Shown: positions 1 to 7,995 of the stretch, in pieces
How the letters are laid out: each line of letters starts with the position of its first letter
How positions within the stretch are numbered: position 1 is the first letter of the stretch
Source: an uncultured Pseudomonadales bacterium
Lineage (GTDB): Bacteria > Pseudomonadota > Gammaproteobacteria > Pseudomonadales > Azotimanducaceae
DNA: 64,000 nucleotides
NCBI GenBank assembly: GCA_947258825.1
Contig: CAMYJX010000001.1
Coordinates: 11,416-75,415 of the forward strand
Direction of reading: 5' to 3'
The notes under the pieces: generated by a model
What the model was told of the DNA's origin: nothing
Database searches by the model: none
Seen by the model: the letters and a program-made list of their open reading frames with translations, nothing else
Made by a program: the position numbers and the translations under genes

Positions 1-79
1 GTCAAAACCACCTGAAGAGGTGCCGTTCGTTAACCTTTAACCTTTTCCCGGCGGGAATCTCGAAGCGCACGCCTGTCCC

Positions 80-874
80 TCACTCACGCTGACCAGCGCT
101 CACCCAGAAGATCGCGTTTCGAAGCAGCTGCTGGAATTCCGGGCAGGCGTAGGCGACCGGATCGTCGCCGCACTGCAGATAAACGATGCGGCTGTTGCCA
201 TAAGTTTTGGCCCAGCCGATGAGGTTGCTGCCGGGCTCATGCTCCCAGCCTTCATTGCTGAACATCTGCTGATCACGCACCACTTTGGCAGCGGAGTAGA
301 AGTTGTCCCGAGTGAACTCGTAGTCGCTCACCAGCAGAGGCTCAACCGAATCGTCGAAAACCTCGTACAGATAAAGCTCGTCTGTGATCCGGAAGCTGTC
401 GGGAAGGCCCTGAGTAACGGGATGATCCTTCACCACGCTGACCGTATGGGTGACGCCGTGGTGGTAACCGGAATCCTGCCGCGGCTCACCGCGCAGCGTA
501 CCCGGCATGTAAAGGAAGCGGCCGCCAAGGATTTCTGCGAATTCCTCCCAGGCAGGCCAACCGGCAATGGCGTGATGCAGAAACACGAAGCCACAACCGG
601 ATTCCAGCAACTCCAGAAAGCGCTGCTTGAAAGTTTCGTCCGGCGCCAGAAAGTCGGGCGCTCGATCCGGATGAAAGCCAATGCCGGGCATGTCGTAGCA
701 GACGAAGGCATCGAAGCGCCGGGCCTGCTCGACGCTGAACAGAGCCTGGGCCGCCGGCTGTTCCACGTGGGTCCAATCCACGTCTTTCATGTCATCGAAA
801 ACCTGAAAAAAGGGCTCCCGTTCGAACGGATGACCCTTGGTAACCAGCAGGATGCTCGCGTTCCCATCTGACAT
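80..874 (-). CDS. ThuA-like domain protein
   Basis: 264 aa, soluble, with no signal peptide seen. The sequence matches the ThuA-like (trehalose-utilisation) family, which has a class I glutamine amidotransferase-like fold. Visible family features are a glycine-rich strand followed by FLHHAIAGWPAW near residues 96-107, HPVTQGLP followed by DELYLYE near residues 155-175, and a C-terminal YLQCGDDPVAY. The biochemical role of most ThuA proteins is unknown, and sugar metabolism is only a family association. It is divergent from the TetR gene at 955, with 80 bp between the starts. No sugar genes lie beside it here, so its substrate cannot be inferred. Family call confident, function open. Confidence 0.85.
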   Translation of the reverse strand: MSDGNASILLVTKGHPFEREPFFQVFDDMKDVDWTHVEQPAAQALFSVEQARRFDAFVCYDMPGIGFHPDRAPDFLAPDETFKQRFLELLESGCGFVFLHHAIAGWPAWEEFAEILGGRFLYMPGTLRGEPRQDSGYHHGVTHTVSVVKDHPVTQGLPDSFRITDELYLYEVFDDSVEPLLVSDYEFTRDNFYSAAKVVRDQQMFSNEGWEHEPGSNLIGWAKTYGNSRIVYLQCGDDPVAYACPEFQQLLRNAIFWVSAGQRE

Positions 875-954
875 AACGGCTTGCCCCCCTCAAAGACGCC
901 GACTTAACATGTCTGAACATAACATACGGAATTGCTGAACAAGCAGCCATAGTC
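875..954. promoter_or_regulatory. Divergent promoter region with candidate TetR operator
   Basis: This short region separates the ThuA-like gene (minus) from the TetR gene (plus). It holds ATGT-ctga-ACAT at 909-920 and three copies of AACAT (906-910, 916-920, 921-925). TetR proteins often bind symmetric sites beside their own gene, so this is a candidate autoregulatory site. The symmetry is short and the assignment is inference. Confidence 0.3.
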
Positions 955-1617
955 ATGGGTAATTCTGCGGAAAGCTCCGAAAAAACCTGGCAGCAGACCA
1001 AAAGCGCAAATACCCGTACTGCCGTGATGGAGGCGGCGGTCGACTGTTTTTATGACCTGGGCTACGCCAATACCACGACGGAAAAGATATCCCGCAGGGC
1101 CGGCGTATCACGCGGGGCCATGCTGCACCACTTCCCCACCCGCTTCGACCTGATCAAGGCAGCTGTCGAGCACCTCAATGAGCTGCGCCTGGCTACCTTT
1201 GCCGACGAAGAATCACGCATTCATCTCGGCGCGGAGAACAGCCGCATCGAAGAAGGCATCGACGCCTACTGGCGACAGCTGAACACACCCGTTTTCGTGG
1301 TTTTTCATGAGCTGAAAGTAGCCGCCAGAACAGACAAAGAGCTGCAAAAAGTGCTGACACCGGTTCTCAAAGACTTCGACCGCGCATGGTACGAGGCGGT
1401 TACCGAGATTTTTCCCGACCTGGCACTCTCCGAAGCTTTTGCCCGAACCAACTATCTCACCCAGTACCTGCTGGAAGGTATGGCAGCGGCCAAGATGATC
1501 GACGGCCCCAAAGTTCCCGAAGAGAAAATGCTGGCCTGGCTGAAACGCGAGCTGAGGCGCAGCTATCAGGACGTAATCGGTACCGTAAAGCGACCCGACG
1601 CATCCACTGGAGGCTGA
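955..1617 (+). CDS. TetR/AcrR family transcriptional regulator
   Basis: 220 aa. The N-terminal TetR helix-turn-helix spans roughly residues 20-66 (TTEKISRRAGVSRGAMLHHF), followed by a helical ligand-binding domain typical in length for the family. The stop TGA abuts the ATG of the P450 gene at 1618, so the two are almost certainly co-transcribed and translationally coupled. This makes the P450 a likely target, and its substrate or product a likely effector (inference). No strong Shine-Dalgarno is visible before the ATG at 955. Confidence 0.9.
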   Translation: MGNSAESSEKTWQQTKSANTRTAVMEAAVDCFYDLGYANTTTEKISRRAGVSRGAMLHHFPTRFDLIKAAVEHLNELRLATFADEESRIHLGAENSRIEEGIDAYWRQLNTPVFVVFHELKVAARTDKELQKVLTPVLKDFDRAWYEAVTEIFPDLALSEAFARTNYLTQYLLEGMAAAKMIDGPKVPEEKMLAWLKRELRRSYQDVIGTVKRPDASTGG

Positions 1618-2868
1618 ATGATGACAACGTCCCTGCTGCAGGAAAAAAGTCTCGCCGACCCGGACGTTCAGGAGCATCCCACTGAGTACTACCACGCGCT
1701 CCACGAACAGCCCGTCTACTTCGATGAACGGCTGGGTTTCTATATCTGTTCGAAATACGCGCCGATGCGGGAGATACTGCGCAATACCGAGGTCTTTTCC
1801 AGCGTGGACAGCCAGACCATGGATTCCCTGCGGCCGCCTCCGCCCGAGGTATTGAAGCTGCGCAAGTCCATGCACCCGACCGTAAATACCCTGGTGACCA
1901 ACGATCCGCCTTCACATACCCGCATACGCGCCATGGTCAACGAGCCCTTCAGACCTCGAAGCATTGAGCACCTGCGCGGACAGATCCGGGACATCGTCAA
2001 CGAGACCATAGACGCGTTCATCGACGACAGGGCGTGCGAGGCAGTGTCCATGCTGGCCATTCCCATCCCCATCAAGGTCATTGCCGATATGCTGGGCATA
2101 CCCCGCACAATGGCCCCCAGCATAAAAGCATGGTCAGACGCATCCGTTGAACCTCTGGGCATGATGGTGAGCGACGAGCGACTGATCGAGTGCGTAAGGC
2201 TGATCAAGGAGTTCCAGGACTACATAACGGCTGAGCTGGAAGCGCGCAAATCGGACCCGCGGAATGACCTGTTGACCCACCTGGTGGAAGCTCGTAACGA
2301 GGACGGGGCAGGCTTCAGCATGGCCGAAATGCTGTCCCTGACGCAGCAGTTTCTGGTGGCCGGCAACGAAACCACGACCAACGGCATCGCCGCCGGCGTG
2401 CAGCTGCTGATCGAAAACCCCGACCAGCAGACCATTCTGCGCGATGAGCGCGATGAAAACCGCACCCGCGTGTTCGCCAACGAGGTGTTACGCCTCGAGT
2501 CTCCGGCGGCCGGGCTGTTCCGAGTGGTCACGCAGGACACGGAGCTGGAAGGCGTAAAGATCCCCGCCGGCGCCCGAATCATGCTGCGCTTCGCCGCGGC
2601 CAATCGCGACCCCGACAAGTACGATCATCCGGATGCAATGGACGTCATGCGCCACAATGCGGGCACGCATCTGGGTTTCGGGGCGGGCATTCACCACTGC
2701 ATCGGCGCCAACCTGGCTCGGGAAGAGCTGGTGCATACCTTCGATATACTGCTTTCCCGAGCGGAAAATTTTGCCTACCAGGAAGGGCTGAACGACTTCA
2801 CGCACCATCCCTCGCTGATCCTGCGTGGGCTGAAGCATCTCTACGTGACCTTCGATAAGCGCTCGTAG
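1618..2868 (+). CDS. Cytochrome P450 monooxygenase
   Basis: 416 aa, soluble bacterial class I size. The oxygen-binding I helix reads AGNETTT near residues 248-254, an ExxR motif (EVLR) follows, and the heme loop FGAGIHHCIGANLAR places the thiolate at about Cys361. Bacterial P450s of this type hydroxylate hydrophobic substrates such as steroids, terpenoids or fatty acids using ferredoxin and a reductase; neither partner is encoded nearby. It is coupled to the TetR gene (TGA-ATG junction). A long hairpin element begins 14 nt after its stop. Substrate unknown. Confidence 0.93.
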   Translation: MMTTSLLQEKSLADPDVQEHPTEYYHALHEQPVYFDERLGFYICSKYAPMREILRNTEVFSSVDSQTMDSLRPPPPEVLKLRKSMHPTVNTLVTNDPPSHTRIRAMVNEPFRPRSIEHLRGQIRDIVNETIDAFIDDRACEAVSMLAIPIPIKVIADMLGIPRTMAPSIKAWSDASVEPLGMMVSDERLIECVRLIKEFQDYITAELEARKSDPRNDLLTHLVEARNEDGAGFSMAEMLSLTQQFLVAGNETTTNGIAAGVQLLIENPDQQTILRDERDENRTRVFANEVLRLESPAAGLFRVVTQDTELEGVKIPAGARIMLRFAAANRDPDKYDHPDAMDVMRHNAGTHLGFGAGIHHCIGANLAREELVHTFDILLSRAENFAYQEGLNDFTHHPSLILRGLKHLYVTFDKRS

Positions 2869-2882
2869 GTGGTCTTCGGTGC

Positions 2883-3025
2883 CTTGCTGCTTTGAAAGGT
2901 TTTTCGGACCCCGCTCCGGCGCTCCGCGCTGCCCTCGATCAGCAAAGTTGCCCCGCCAGGAAGCGGGTCAATTTGCTTCGCTCGGCGTCGCTTAAACGGT
3001 CCGAAAAACCTTTCAAAGCAGCAAG
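2883..3025 (+). repeat. Hairpin element A, 28-bp perfect inverted repeat
   Basis: The arms 2883-2910 and 2998-3025 are perfect 28-nt reverse complements enclosing an 87-nt loop. The element starts 14 nt after the P450 stop. Its loop holds a 26-nt segment (2912-2937) whose exact reverse complement is at 3216-3241 inside element B. The rest of the loop also aligns with that of element B in reverse orientation, including a shared CTCGGCGTCGC. It may act as a strong 3' structure or terminator, or be a miniature repeat. Arms and identities were read directly from the sequence. Confidence 0.85.
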
Positions 3026-3112
3026 TCTTCGAGGGTTCCAAAGGTTGCAGCGGGTACGGTAGATGCGGTGGATGCGGGTGCCGACATTCCAGCCTACTGG
3101 AGCAGCCTGCGA

Positions 3113-3270
3113 GCCGGGGGTGGCAGCGCATCTGCGGAACATGTCGCGACGCCGAGGACGCCCGATTGACCGAGACGACCCGCGTTAGCGGGACGGCTTG
3201 GGCAACTCCGGCGGCCGAGGGCAGCGCGGAGCGCCGGAGCGAGGCCCGCAGATGCGCTGCCACCCCCGGC
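3113..3270 (-). repeat. Hairpin element B, 25-bp perfect inverted repeat
   Basis: The arms 3113-3137 and 3246-3270 are perfect 25-nt reverse complements around a 108-nt loop. Read on the minus strand it begins 7 nt after the stop of the acyl-CoA synthetase. It then presents the same conserved loop sequence in the same gene-relative orientation as element A does for the P450. The stems of A and B differ while the loops are related. The 87 bp between the two elements (3026-3112) hold no gene that I can support. Confidence 0.85.
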
Positions 3271-3277
3271 AGACGAG

Positions 3278-4801
3278 CTACTCCCAGTATGGCGCCTTGA
3301 GTTTGCGCTTGTTGATCTTACCCATGGTGTTGCGGCCCAGGTCCTCGACGTAGTCCACAGACCTCGGACACTTGTAGTGAGATAGGCGCTCACGGCACCA
3401 GTCGATAACCTCCCGTGGTTGCGGAGGGTTATCGGCGTCCCGCGGAATCACCAGCGCTTTCAGCTCTTCCCCCATCTCTGGATGCGGAAGGCCGATGCAG
3501 GCGATATCCAGAATCCCCGGGTGGTGGATCAACACCTGCTCCGCTTCCGCGGGGTAGATGTTCGCCCCGCCGGAAACAATCATGTCGCTGAAGCGATCGG
3601 TGATGTAAACGAAGCCTTCCTCATCCATGTAGGCGATCTCGCCCAGGGTGAAGACGCCGGGCGCGATGTGCGCCTCCGCCGTTTTCTCCGGCGCGTTGTG
3701 GTAGACCACGCCGCGGCCGGTGGTGTCCCGAAAGAACAACCGGCCCTCGGTATTCGGCGGCAGAGGATTGTTGTCGTCATCGAGAATCATGGCTTCAAAG
3801 GGCTCAATCGCCTTGCCCACAGAGCCCGGGTGCTCCAGCCATTCCTCGGACGTGATCATGCACGTGGTGCCTACCTCGCTGGCGCCATAGGCATCCACGA
3901 ACACGGGCCCCCACCACTCGATCATGGCGCGTTTGACGTCCACCGGACACTTGGCGCCGGTGTGGCTGATCCTCAGCAGGGAGCTCATATCGTACTTTTC
4001 GCGGACCTCTTCCGGCACCGCCAGCAGGCGAACGAAGTGGGTGGGGACCATGACCGAATTGCCGATCTGGTGCTCGTCGATGGCGCGCAGGGTCTTTTCC
4101 GCGTCGAACTTGCCGAGAATGACCGAAGATACGCCCGCGGCAAGGAGCCTGGCACCGGACAACGGGCCGGTGTGATACATGGGACCCACCACCAGATGTC
4201 GGCCGAATTCGGCCATGGGCGACAGCTTCATGTTCTCGATGTGCTCCGCGATGGTCTCGCCGCCGGCGAACATGGTGGGCGGTAGCGGGGTTCCCTTGGG
4301 TCGCCCGGTGGTGCCGGAGGTGTAGAGCAGATTGGGACGCGGCGGCATGTCAGAAGGGGGCTCGCCGGGGGTGCTGGCGGCAAGCCAGCCATCCCACGGG
4401 ATGAGGTTCTCGCCGGAGCTGCCTCCCCAGCCGACCACGCTGTGGACCTCGGACTGGCCGGCAGCCTCGACGCCCCGCTCGGCCGTGGCGGCGTCTACGA
4501 AGACTACCCGAGCCCCCGAGTCCTGGAGAATGTAGGCCACTTCATCCGCCGTGAGGTGAAAATTCACCGGGACGACGGATGCGCCCGCCAGCAGACCGCC
4601 CAGATTCGCCATCGCCGTTTCAATGGCGTTTTCGGCAAATACGGCGATCCGGTGATCCGGCCCCAGATCGAGGCCCAGAAGCCCGTTTGCTACCCGATTC
4701 AGCGTCTCGTCGACTTCGGCCCACCCCATCGCCTTGTCCTCATCGCAGATTGCGACTTCTTCCGGGCGCTCTTGAGCCAGCTTCGCTGCAAATGTCGTCA
4801 C
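3278..4801 (-). CDS. AMP-dependent acyl-CoA synthetase/ligase
   Basis: 507 aa, a member of the ANL adenylating superfamily that activates carboxylic acids to acyl-AMP and then to the CoA thioester. Visible motifs are the P-loop-like YTSGTTGRPKG, YGASEVGTT, the hinge DRFSDMIVSGGANIYPAE, and the C-terminal catalytic lysine region GKINKRKLK. Length is normal. It converges on the TetR-P450 pair and diverges from the E1-alpha gene. A sigma70-like promoter and a 13-bp palindrome lie just upstream, so it is probably repressor controlled. The substrate is probably a medium or cyclic carboxylate, but this cannot be read from sequence. Confidence 0.92.
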   Translation of the reverse strand: MTTFAAKLAQERPEEVAICDEDKAMGWAEVDETLNRVANGLLGLDLGPDHRIAVFAENAIETAMANLGGLLAGASVVPVNFHLTADEVAYILQDSGARVVFVDAATAERGVEAAGQSEVHSVVGWGGSSGENLIPWDGWLAASTPGEPPSDMPPRPNLLYTSGTTGRPKGTPLPPTMFAGGETIAEHIENMKLSPMAEFGRHLVVGPMYHTGPLSGARLLAAGVSSVILGKFDAEKTLRAIDEHQIGNSVMVPTHFVRLLAVPEEVREKYDMSSLLRISHTGAKCPVDVKRAMIEWWGPVFVDAYGASEVGTTCMITSEEWLEHPGSVGKAIEPFEAMILDDDNNPLPPNTEGRLFFRDTTGRGVVYHNAPEKTAEAHIAPGVFTLGEIAYMDEEGFVYITDRFSDMIVSGGANIYPAEAEQVLIHHPGILDIACIGLPHPEMGEELKALVIPRDADNPPQPREVIDWCRERLSHYKCPRSVDYVEDLGRNTMGKINKRKLKAPYWE

Positions 4802-4814
4802 CTAATTTCCCCCT

Positions 4815-4858
4815 AAACCGTCGGTTTCGTTATAAAGTACGCCACCTGGGTATTTCAA
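4815..4858 (-). promoter_or_regulatory. Promoter with 13-bp palindromic operator
   Basis: On the minus strand TTGAAA (4853-4858) and TATAAC (4829-4834) are 18 bp apart and fit a sigma70 promoter for the acyl-CoA synthetase. The perfect palindrome AAACCG-t-CGGTTT (4815-4827) begins 1 bp after the -10 box, overlapping the expected transcription start, and ends 13 bp before the start codon. This is a classic repressor position. Its symmetry suits a TetR-type dimer. The binding protein is not known. Confidence 0.55.
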
Positions 4859-4962
4859 GCGAATCGAATGACCCGCCCGGCAGAGACCGGGAACAGGTTC
4901 GCTTGGGCGAATTTTTCGATATGAGACCGTTGGTAGATTCATAAAAGAGAGGGGGACTGACC

Positions 4963-5934
4963 TTGAGCAAGCAGATATCTGATGAGGTCCTGCTGGACAT
5001 GCATCGCCGAATGGTGCGGATTCGCATCTTCGAAGAAACCGCGGGCAAGCTGGCGGAAGACGGCAAGATTCCCGGCGCGCTGCACCTGTACGTGGGCGAA
5101 GAGGCCGTTGCCTGCGGCGTCATGGTGCATCTTTCCAACGAAGACTGGATCACCAGCACCCACCGGGGTCACGGTCATCTGATTGCCAAAGGCGGCGAGT
5201 TCGATCGTATGTTCGCCGAGCTCTTCGGCCGCAGCACCGGCTACTGCAAGGGCAAGGGCGGCAGCATGCACGTCTCCAACCTGGAACTGGGCATGCTGGG
5301 CGCCAACGGCATCGTGGGTGGTGGTCCGCCAATCGCAGTAGGCGCAGGATTCTCGAACAAGTTCCGCAAGACGAAAAATGTCTCGGTCAGCTTCTTCGGC
5401 GATGGTGCCAGCAACGAAGGCGCCTTCCACGAGGCCGCAAACATGGCAGCCCTGTACAAGCTGCCGGTGGTTTTTGTCTGCGAGAACAACGGCTACGGCG
5501 AGTACACACCGCAGGCCAATCATCAGGCAATCGTGGATGTAGCAGATCGGGCAGCCGGTTATGGAATGCCCGGCGTCATCGTCGATGGCATGGACGCGGT
5601 AGCCGTCTACGAGGCCGCCGGGGAGGCTATTGAGCGCGCCCGGAACGGCGAGGGCCCAACGCTGCTGGAGTGCAAGACTTACCGCTACTACGACCACGTG
5701 GGCGTGCGCGGCATGGGCATGAACTATCGCACGGACGAAGAGGTCGAGTACTGGAAGGGACGCGATGCCATCAAAATGATGGAGGCGCGGCTTGCCGAGC
5801 AAGGGATTCTCTCCGAGGAGGATGCTGCAGCGATACATGAAGAGGTGACGAAGCAGGTGCAGGCCGGCGTCGAGTTTGCCGAATCGAGCCCCATGCCTAC
5901 CCCCGAATCGCTGTTAGAAGACGTTTACGCGTAG
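4963..5934 (+). CDS. Thiamine-dependent dehydrogenase E1 subunit alpha (acetoin/pyruvate type)
   Basis: 323 aa, alpha subunit of a two-component 2-oxoacid or acetoin dehydrogenase E1. The thiamine diphosphate motif starts GDGASNEGAFHEA around Asp147 and ends at ENN (residues 174-176). RGHGHLIAKG and KGKGGSMH are typical of the family. The start is TTG, supported by a purine-rich GAGAGGGGGA just upstream. It heads a run with E1-beta, an AcoX-like protein and E2, an arrangement known from acetoin (aco) operons. Acetoin is therefore the leading substrate, but the two acyl-CoA synthetases flanking the group leave branched or other 2-oxo compounds possible. Confidence 0.9.
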   Translation: MSKQISDEVLLDMHRRMVRIRIFEETAGKLAEDGKIPGALHLYVGEEAVACGVMVHLSNEDWITSTHRGHGHLIAKGGEFDRMFAELFGRSTGYCKGKGGSMHVSNLELGMLGANGIVGGGPPIAVGAGFSNKFRKTKNVSVSFFGDGASNEGAFHEAANMAALYKLPVVFVCENNGYGEYTPQANHQAIVDVADRAAGYGMPGVIVDGMDAVAVYEAAGEAIERARNGEGPTLLECKTYRYYDHVGVRGMGMNYRTDEEVEYWKGRDAIKMMEARLAEQGILSEEDAAAIHEEVTKQVQAGVEFAESSPMPTPESLLEDVYA

Positions 5935-5953
5935 AACAATACCGCTGGAGACA

Positions 5954-6958
5954 ATGAACATGGCAGAAGCACTGGAAAAACCGCGAACCCTCCCCTACGT
6001 CAGCGCCATCAACGAGGCGGTCAGGGAAGTTCTGAAAGAGTACGACAACTCGTTCGTGGTCGGAGAAGACGTGGCCGGAGCCGGCGGCGTCTATGGCTAC
6101 TATCACGGCCTGCTGGACGAGTTCGGCCCGGAACGCATGTACGACACGCCCATATCCGAGGAGGGCATCATCGGCCTCGGGGTCGGAGCTGCCGCGACCG
6201 GCTGTCGCCCCATCGTCGACCTGATGTTCATGGACTTCATGGGCGAGTGCATGGACGAGATCGCCAACCAGCTGGCGAAGATGCGTTACATGTTCGGTGG
6301 TCGCGCCACCCTGCCGGTGACCATGCTGACCATGGGCGGTGCCGGCGCAAGCCTGGCCGCACAGCACTCCCAGAGCCTGGAAGCATGGATCTGTCACCTT
6401 CCGGGCCTGAAGGTCGTCATGCCCACCACGCCTTACGACGCGAAAGGTCTCATCATTTCCGCCGCAAGGGACGACAACCCGGTGATCGTCTGCCTGAACA
6501 AGATGTCGCTGGCGATCCAGGGCGAGGTACCGGAGGGGTCCTACACGATCCCGCTGGGTGAAGCCAACGTCGTTCGACCGGGCAGCAACTTCACCATCGT
6601 GGCCATGGGCCGGATGCTGCATGAGGCGCTGCAAGCGGCGGAACAGCTCAAGGAGTTCGGCATCGACACGGAAGTGATCGACCCACGCACCCTGCAGCCC
6701 TTCGATACCGCGACGGTGGTGAAATCGGTGCGTAAGACCCACCGGCTGCTGATCGTCCACGAAGCCGTGCGATTCGGCGGGTTTGGCGGCGAGATCGCTG
6801 CGCAGATTCAGGAAGAAGCGTTCGACTACCTGGATGCGCCCGTGGCCCGCGTAGGAGCGCCCTTCTCACCGGTGCCCTTCAGCCCGGCGCTGGAATCCAT
6901 CTACGTGCCGAACGCGGAGCGCATCGTCGCTGAAGCCAGGAAGGTGCTGGGGCTGTAA
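5954..6958 (+). CDS. Thiamine-dependent dehydrogenase E1 subunit beta
   Basis: 334 aa, transketolase pyrimidine-binding and C-terminal domains of an E1-beta (AcoB/PdhB type). The sequence shows VVGEDVAGAGGVYG near residues 37-50, FGPERMYDTPISEEG, and DPRTLQPFD in the C-terminal half. It starts 19 nt after the alpha gene with GGAG upstream, so both subunits are made together as an alpha2-beta2 E1 that decarboxylates the substrate and transfers the acyl group to the lipoyl arm of E2. Confidence 0.9.
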   Translation: MNMAEALEKPRTLPYVSAINEAVREVLKEYDNSFVVGEDVAGAGGVYGYYHGLLDEFGPERMYDTPISEEGIIGLGVGAAATGCRPIVDLMFMDFMGECMDEIANQLAKMRYMFGGRATLPVTMLTMGGAGASLAAQHSQSLEAWICHLPGLKVVMPTTPYDAKGLIISAARDDNPVIVCLNKMSLAIQGEVPEGSYTIPLGEANVVRPGSNFTIVAMGRMLHEALQAAEQLKEFGIDTEVIDPRTLQPFDTATVVKSVRKTHRLLIVHEAVRFGGFGGEIAAQIQEEAFDYLDAPVARVGAPFSPVPFSPALESIYVPNAERIVAEARKVLGL

Positions 6959-6968
6959 CCCAGACTGA

Positions 6969-7946
6969 ATGGGCACAATCGGGATCATCGCGAATCCTGC
7001 GTCGGGCAAGGACGTGCGTCGTCTGGTGGCACGCGCGTCGGTCTTCGACAATCAGGAGAAGCGAGCCATCGTGCGCCGGGCCCTGCTGGGCGTTGCGGCC
7101 GGGGGCGAATGCAGCATCGCCTACATGGACGACCCCCACGGAATCGTCCACATGGCGCTGGAAGACACCGGTGGCAACCTGGACAGCCAGGCGGTCAACG
7201 CCACCCGCACAGGCAGCGTGATGGACACCGTCAGCGCCGCCCGCGCGCTGCAGGAAATCCCCTGCCAGGTGGTCATCACCCTGGGCGGCGACGGTACGAA
7301 CCGCGCGGTCGCTCAGGGTTGGCAGGATGTCCCGTTGGTACCTATCTCCACCGGCACAAACAACGTATTCCCCATCTTCGTCGAGGCGACCATCGCGGGC
7401 GCGGCGGCGGGGCTGATCGCTTCCGGCAAGGTGCCCTTTACCGATGTTGCAGAACAACAGAAGCTGATCCGCGTCAGCATCGAAGACGAAAAGGACGATA
7501 TCGCGCTCATCGATGCCGTTCTGACCAGCGAGCGGTTTGTGGGCTCACGGGCACTGCTTTCGCCGGAACTGCTGAAGATGGCCCTGCTGACCCGGGCCGA
7601 CCCGGCCGCGGTTGGCATGACGGCCATCGGCGGCCTGCTCTCGCCCATGTCCAGGAGCGCCGAATCCGGCCTGTTGGTCGAGATGGGCGAATCGGGCAGC
7701 GAGCTGAGCGCGCCCATTGCGCCCGGTTACTACCAGAGCGTGAAGGTGAACAATCATCGATCCGTATCCTTTGCCGAGGAAATCGTTGTGGAGGGCCCGG
7801 GCGTGCTGGCGTTTGACGGCGAGCGCGAGCGTTCGCTGAAACCCGCGCAGAAGGCTTACCTTAGCATCGACCGTTCCGGCCCGTGGGTGGTGAACGTCGA
7901 GAAGACCATGCATCTGGCTGCTGAAAAAGGCTGCTTCAGACGCTAG
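6969..7946 (+). CDS. ATP-NAD kinase-family protein (AcoX-like)
   Basis: 325 aa. It starts with IGIIANPASGKDVRRLV and carries TLGGDGTNRAV near residues 103-114, the GGDGT signature of the NAD kinase/diacylglycerol kinase fold. AcoX proteins of this kind are found within acetoin dehydrogenase operons, and their biochemical role is unresolved. It lies between E1-beta (10 nt gap) and E2 (49 nt gap), supporting an aco-type complex. The C-terminal half (residues 200-320) has no motif I can name. It is unlikely to be the cell's housekeeping NAD kinase given this context. Confidence 0.82.
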   Translation: MGTIGIIANPASGKDVRRLVARASVFDNQEKRAIVRRALLGVAAGGECSIAYMDDPHGIVHMALEDTGGNLDSQAVNATRTGSVMDTVSAARALQEIPCQVVITLGGDGTNRAVAQGWQDVPLVPISTGTNNVFPIFVEATIAGAAAGLIASGKVPFTDVAEQQKLIRVSIEDEKDDIALIDAVLTSERFVGSRALLSPELLKMALLTRADPAAVGMTAIGGLLSPMSRSAESGLLVEMGESGSELSAPIAPGYYQSVKVNNHRSVSFAEEIVVEGPGVLAFDGERERSLKPAQKAYLSIDRSGPWVVNVEKTMHLAAEKGCFRR

Positions 7947-7995
7947 CATGGCGCTTGTGGGGACCAATAAAGTTTACTAGGAGGGGAGGCGCAAT

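Noticed and set aside
2841-3263. Possible minus-strand gene between the P450 and the acyl-CoA synthetase
   Set aside because: The frame runs through both hairpin elements and encodes low-complexity Arg/Ser/Pro-rich sequence; the repeats explain its openness.
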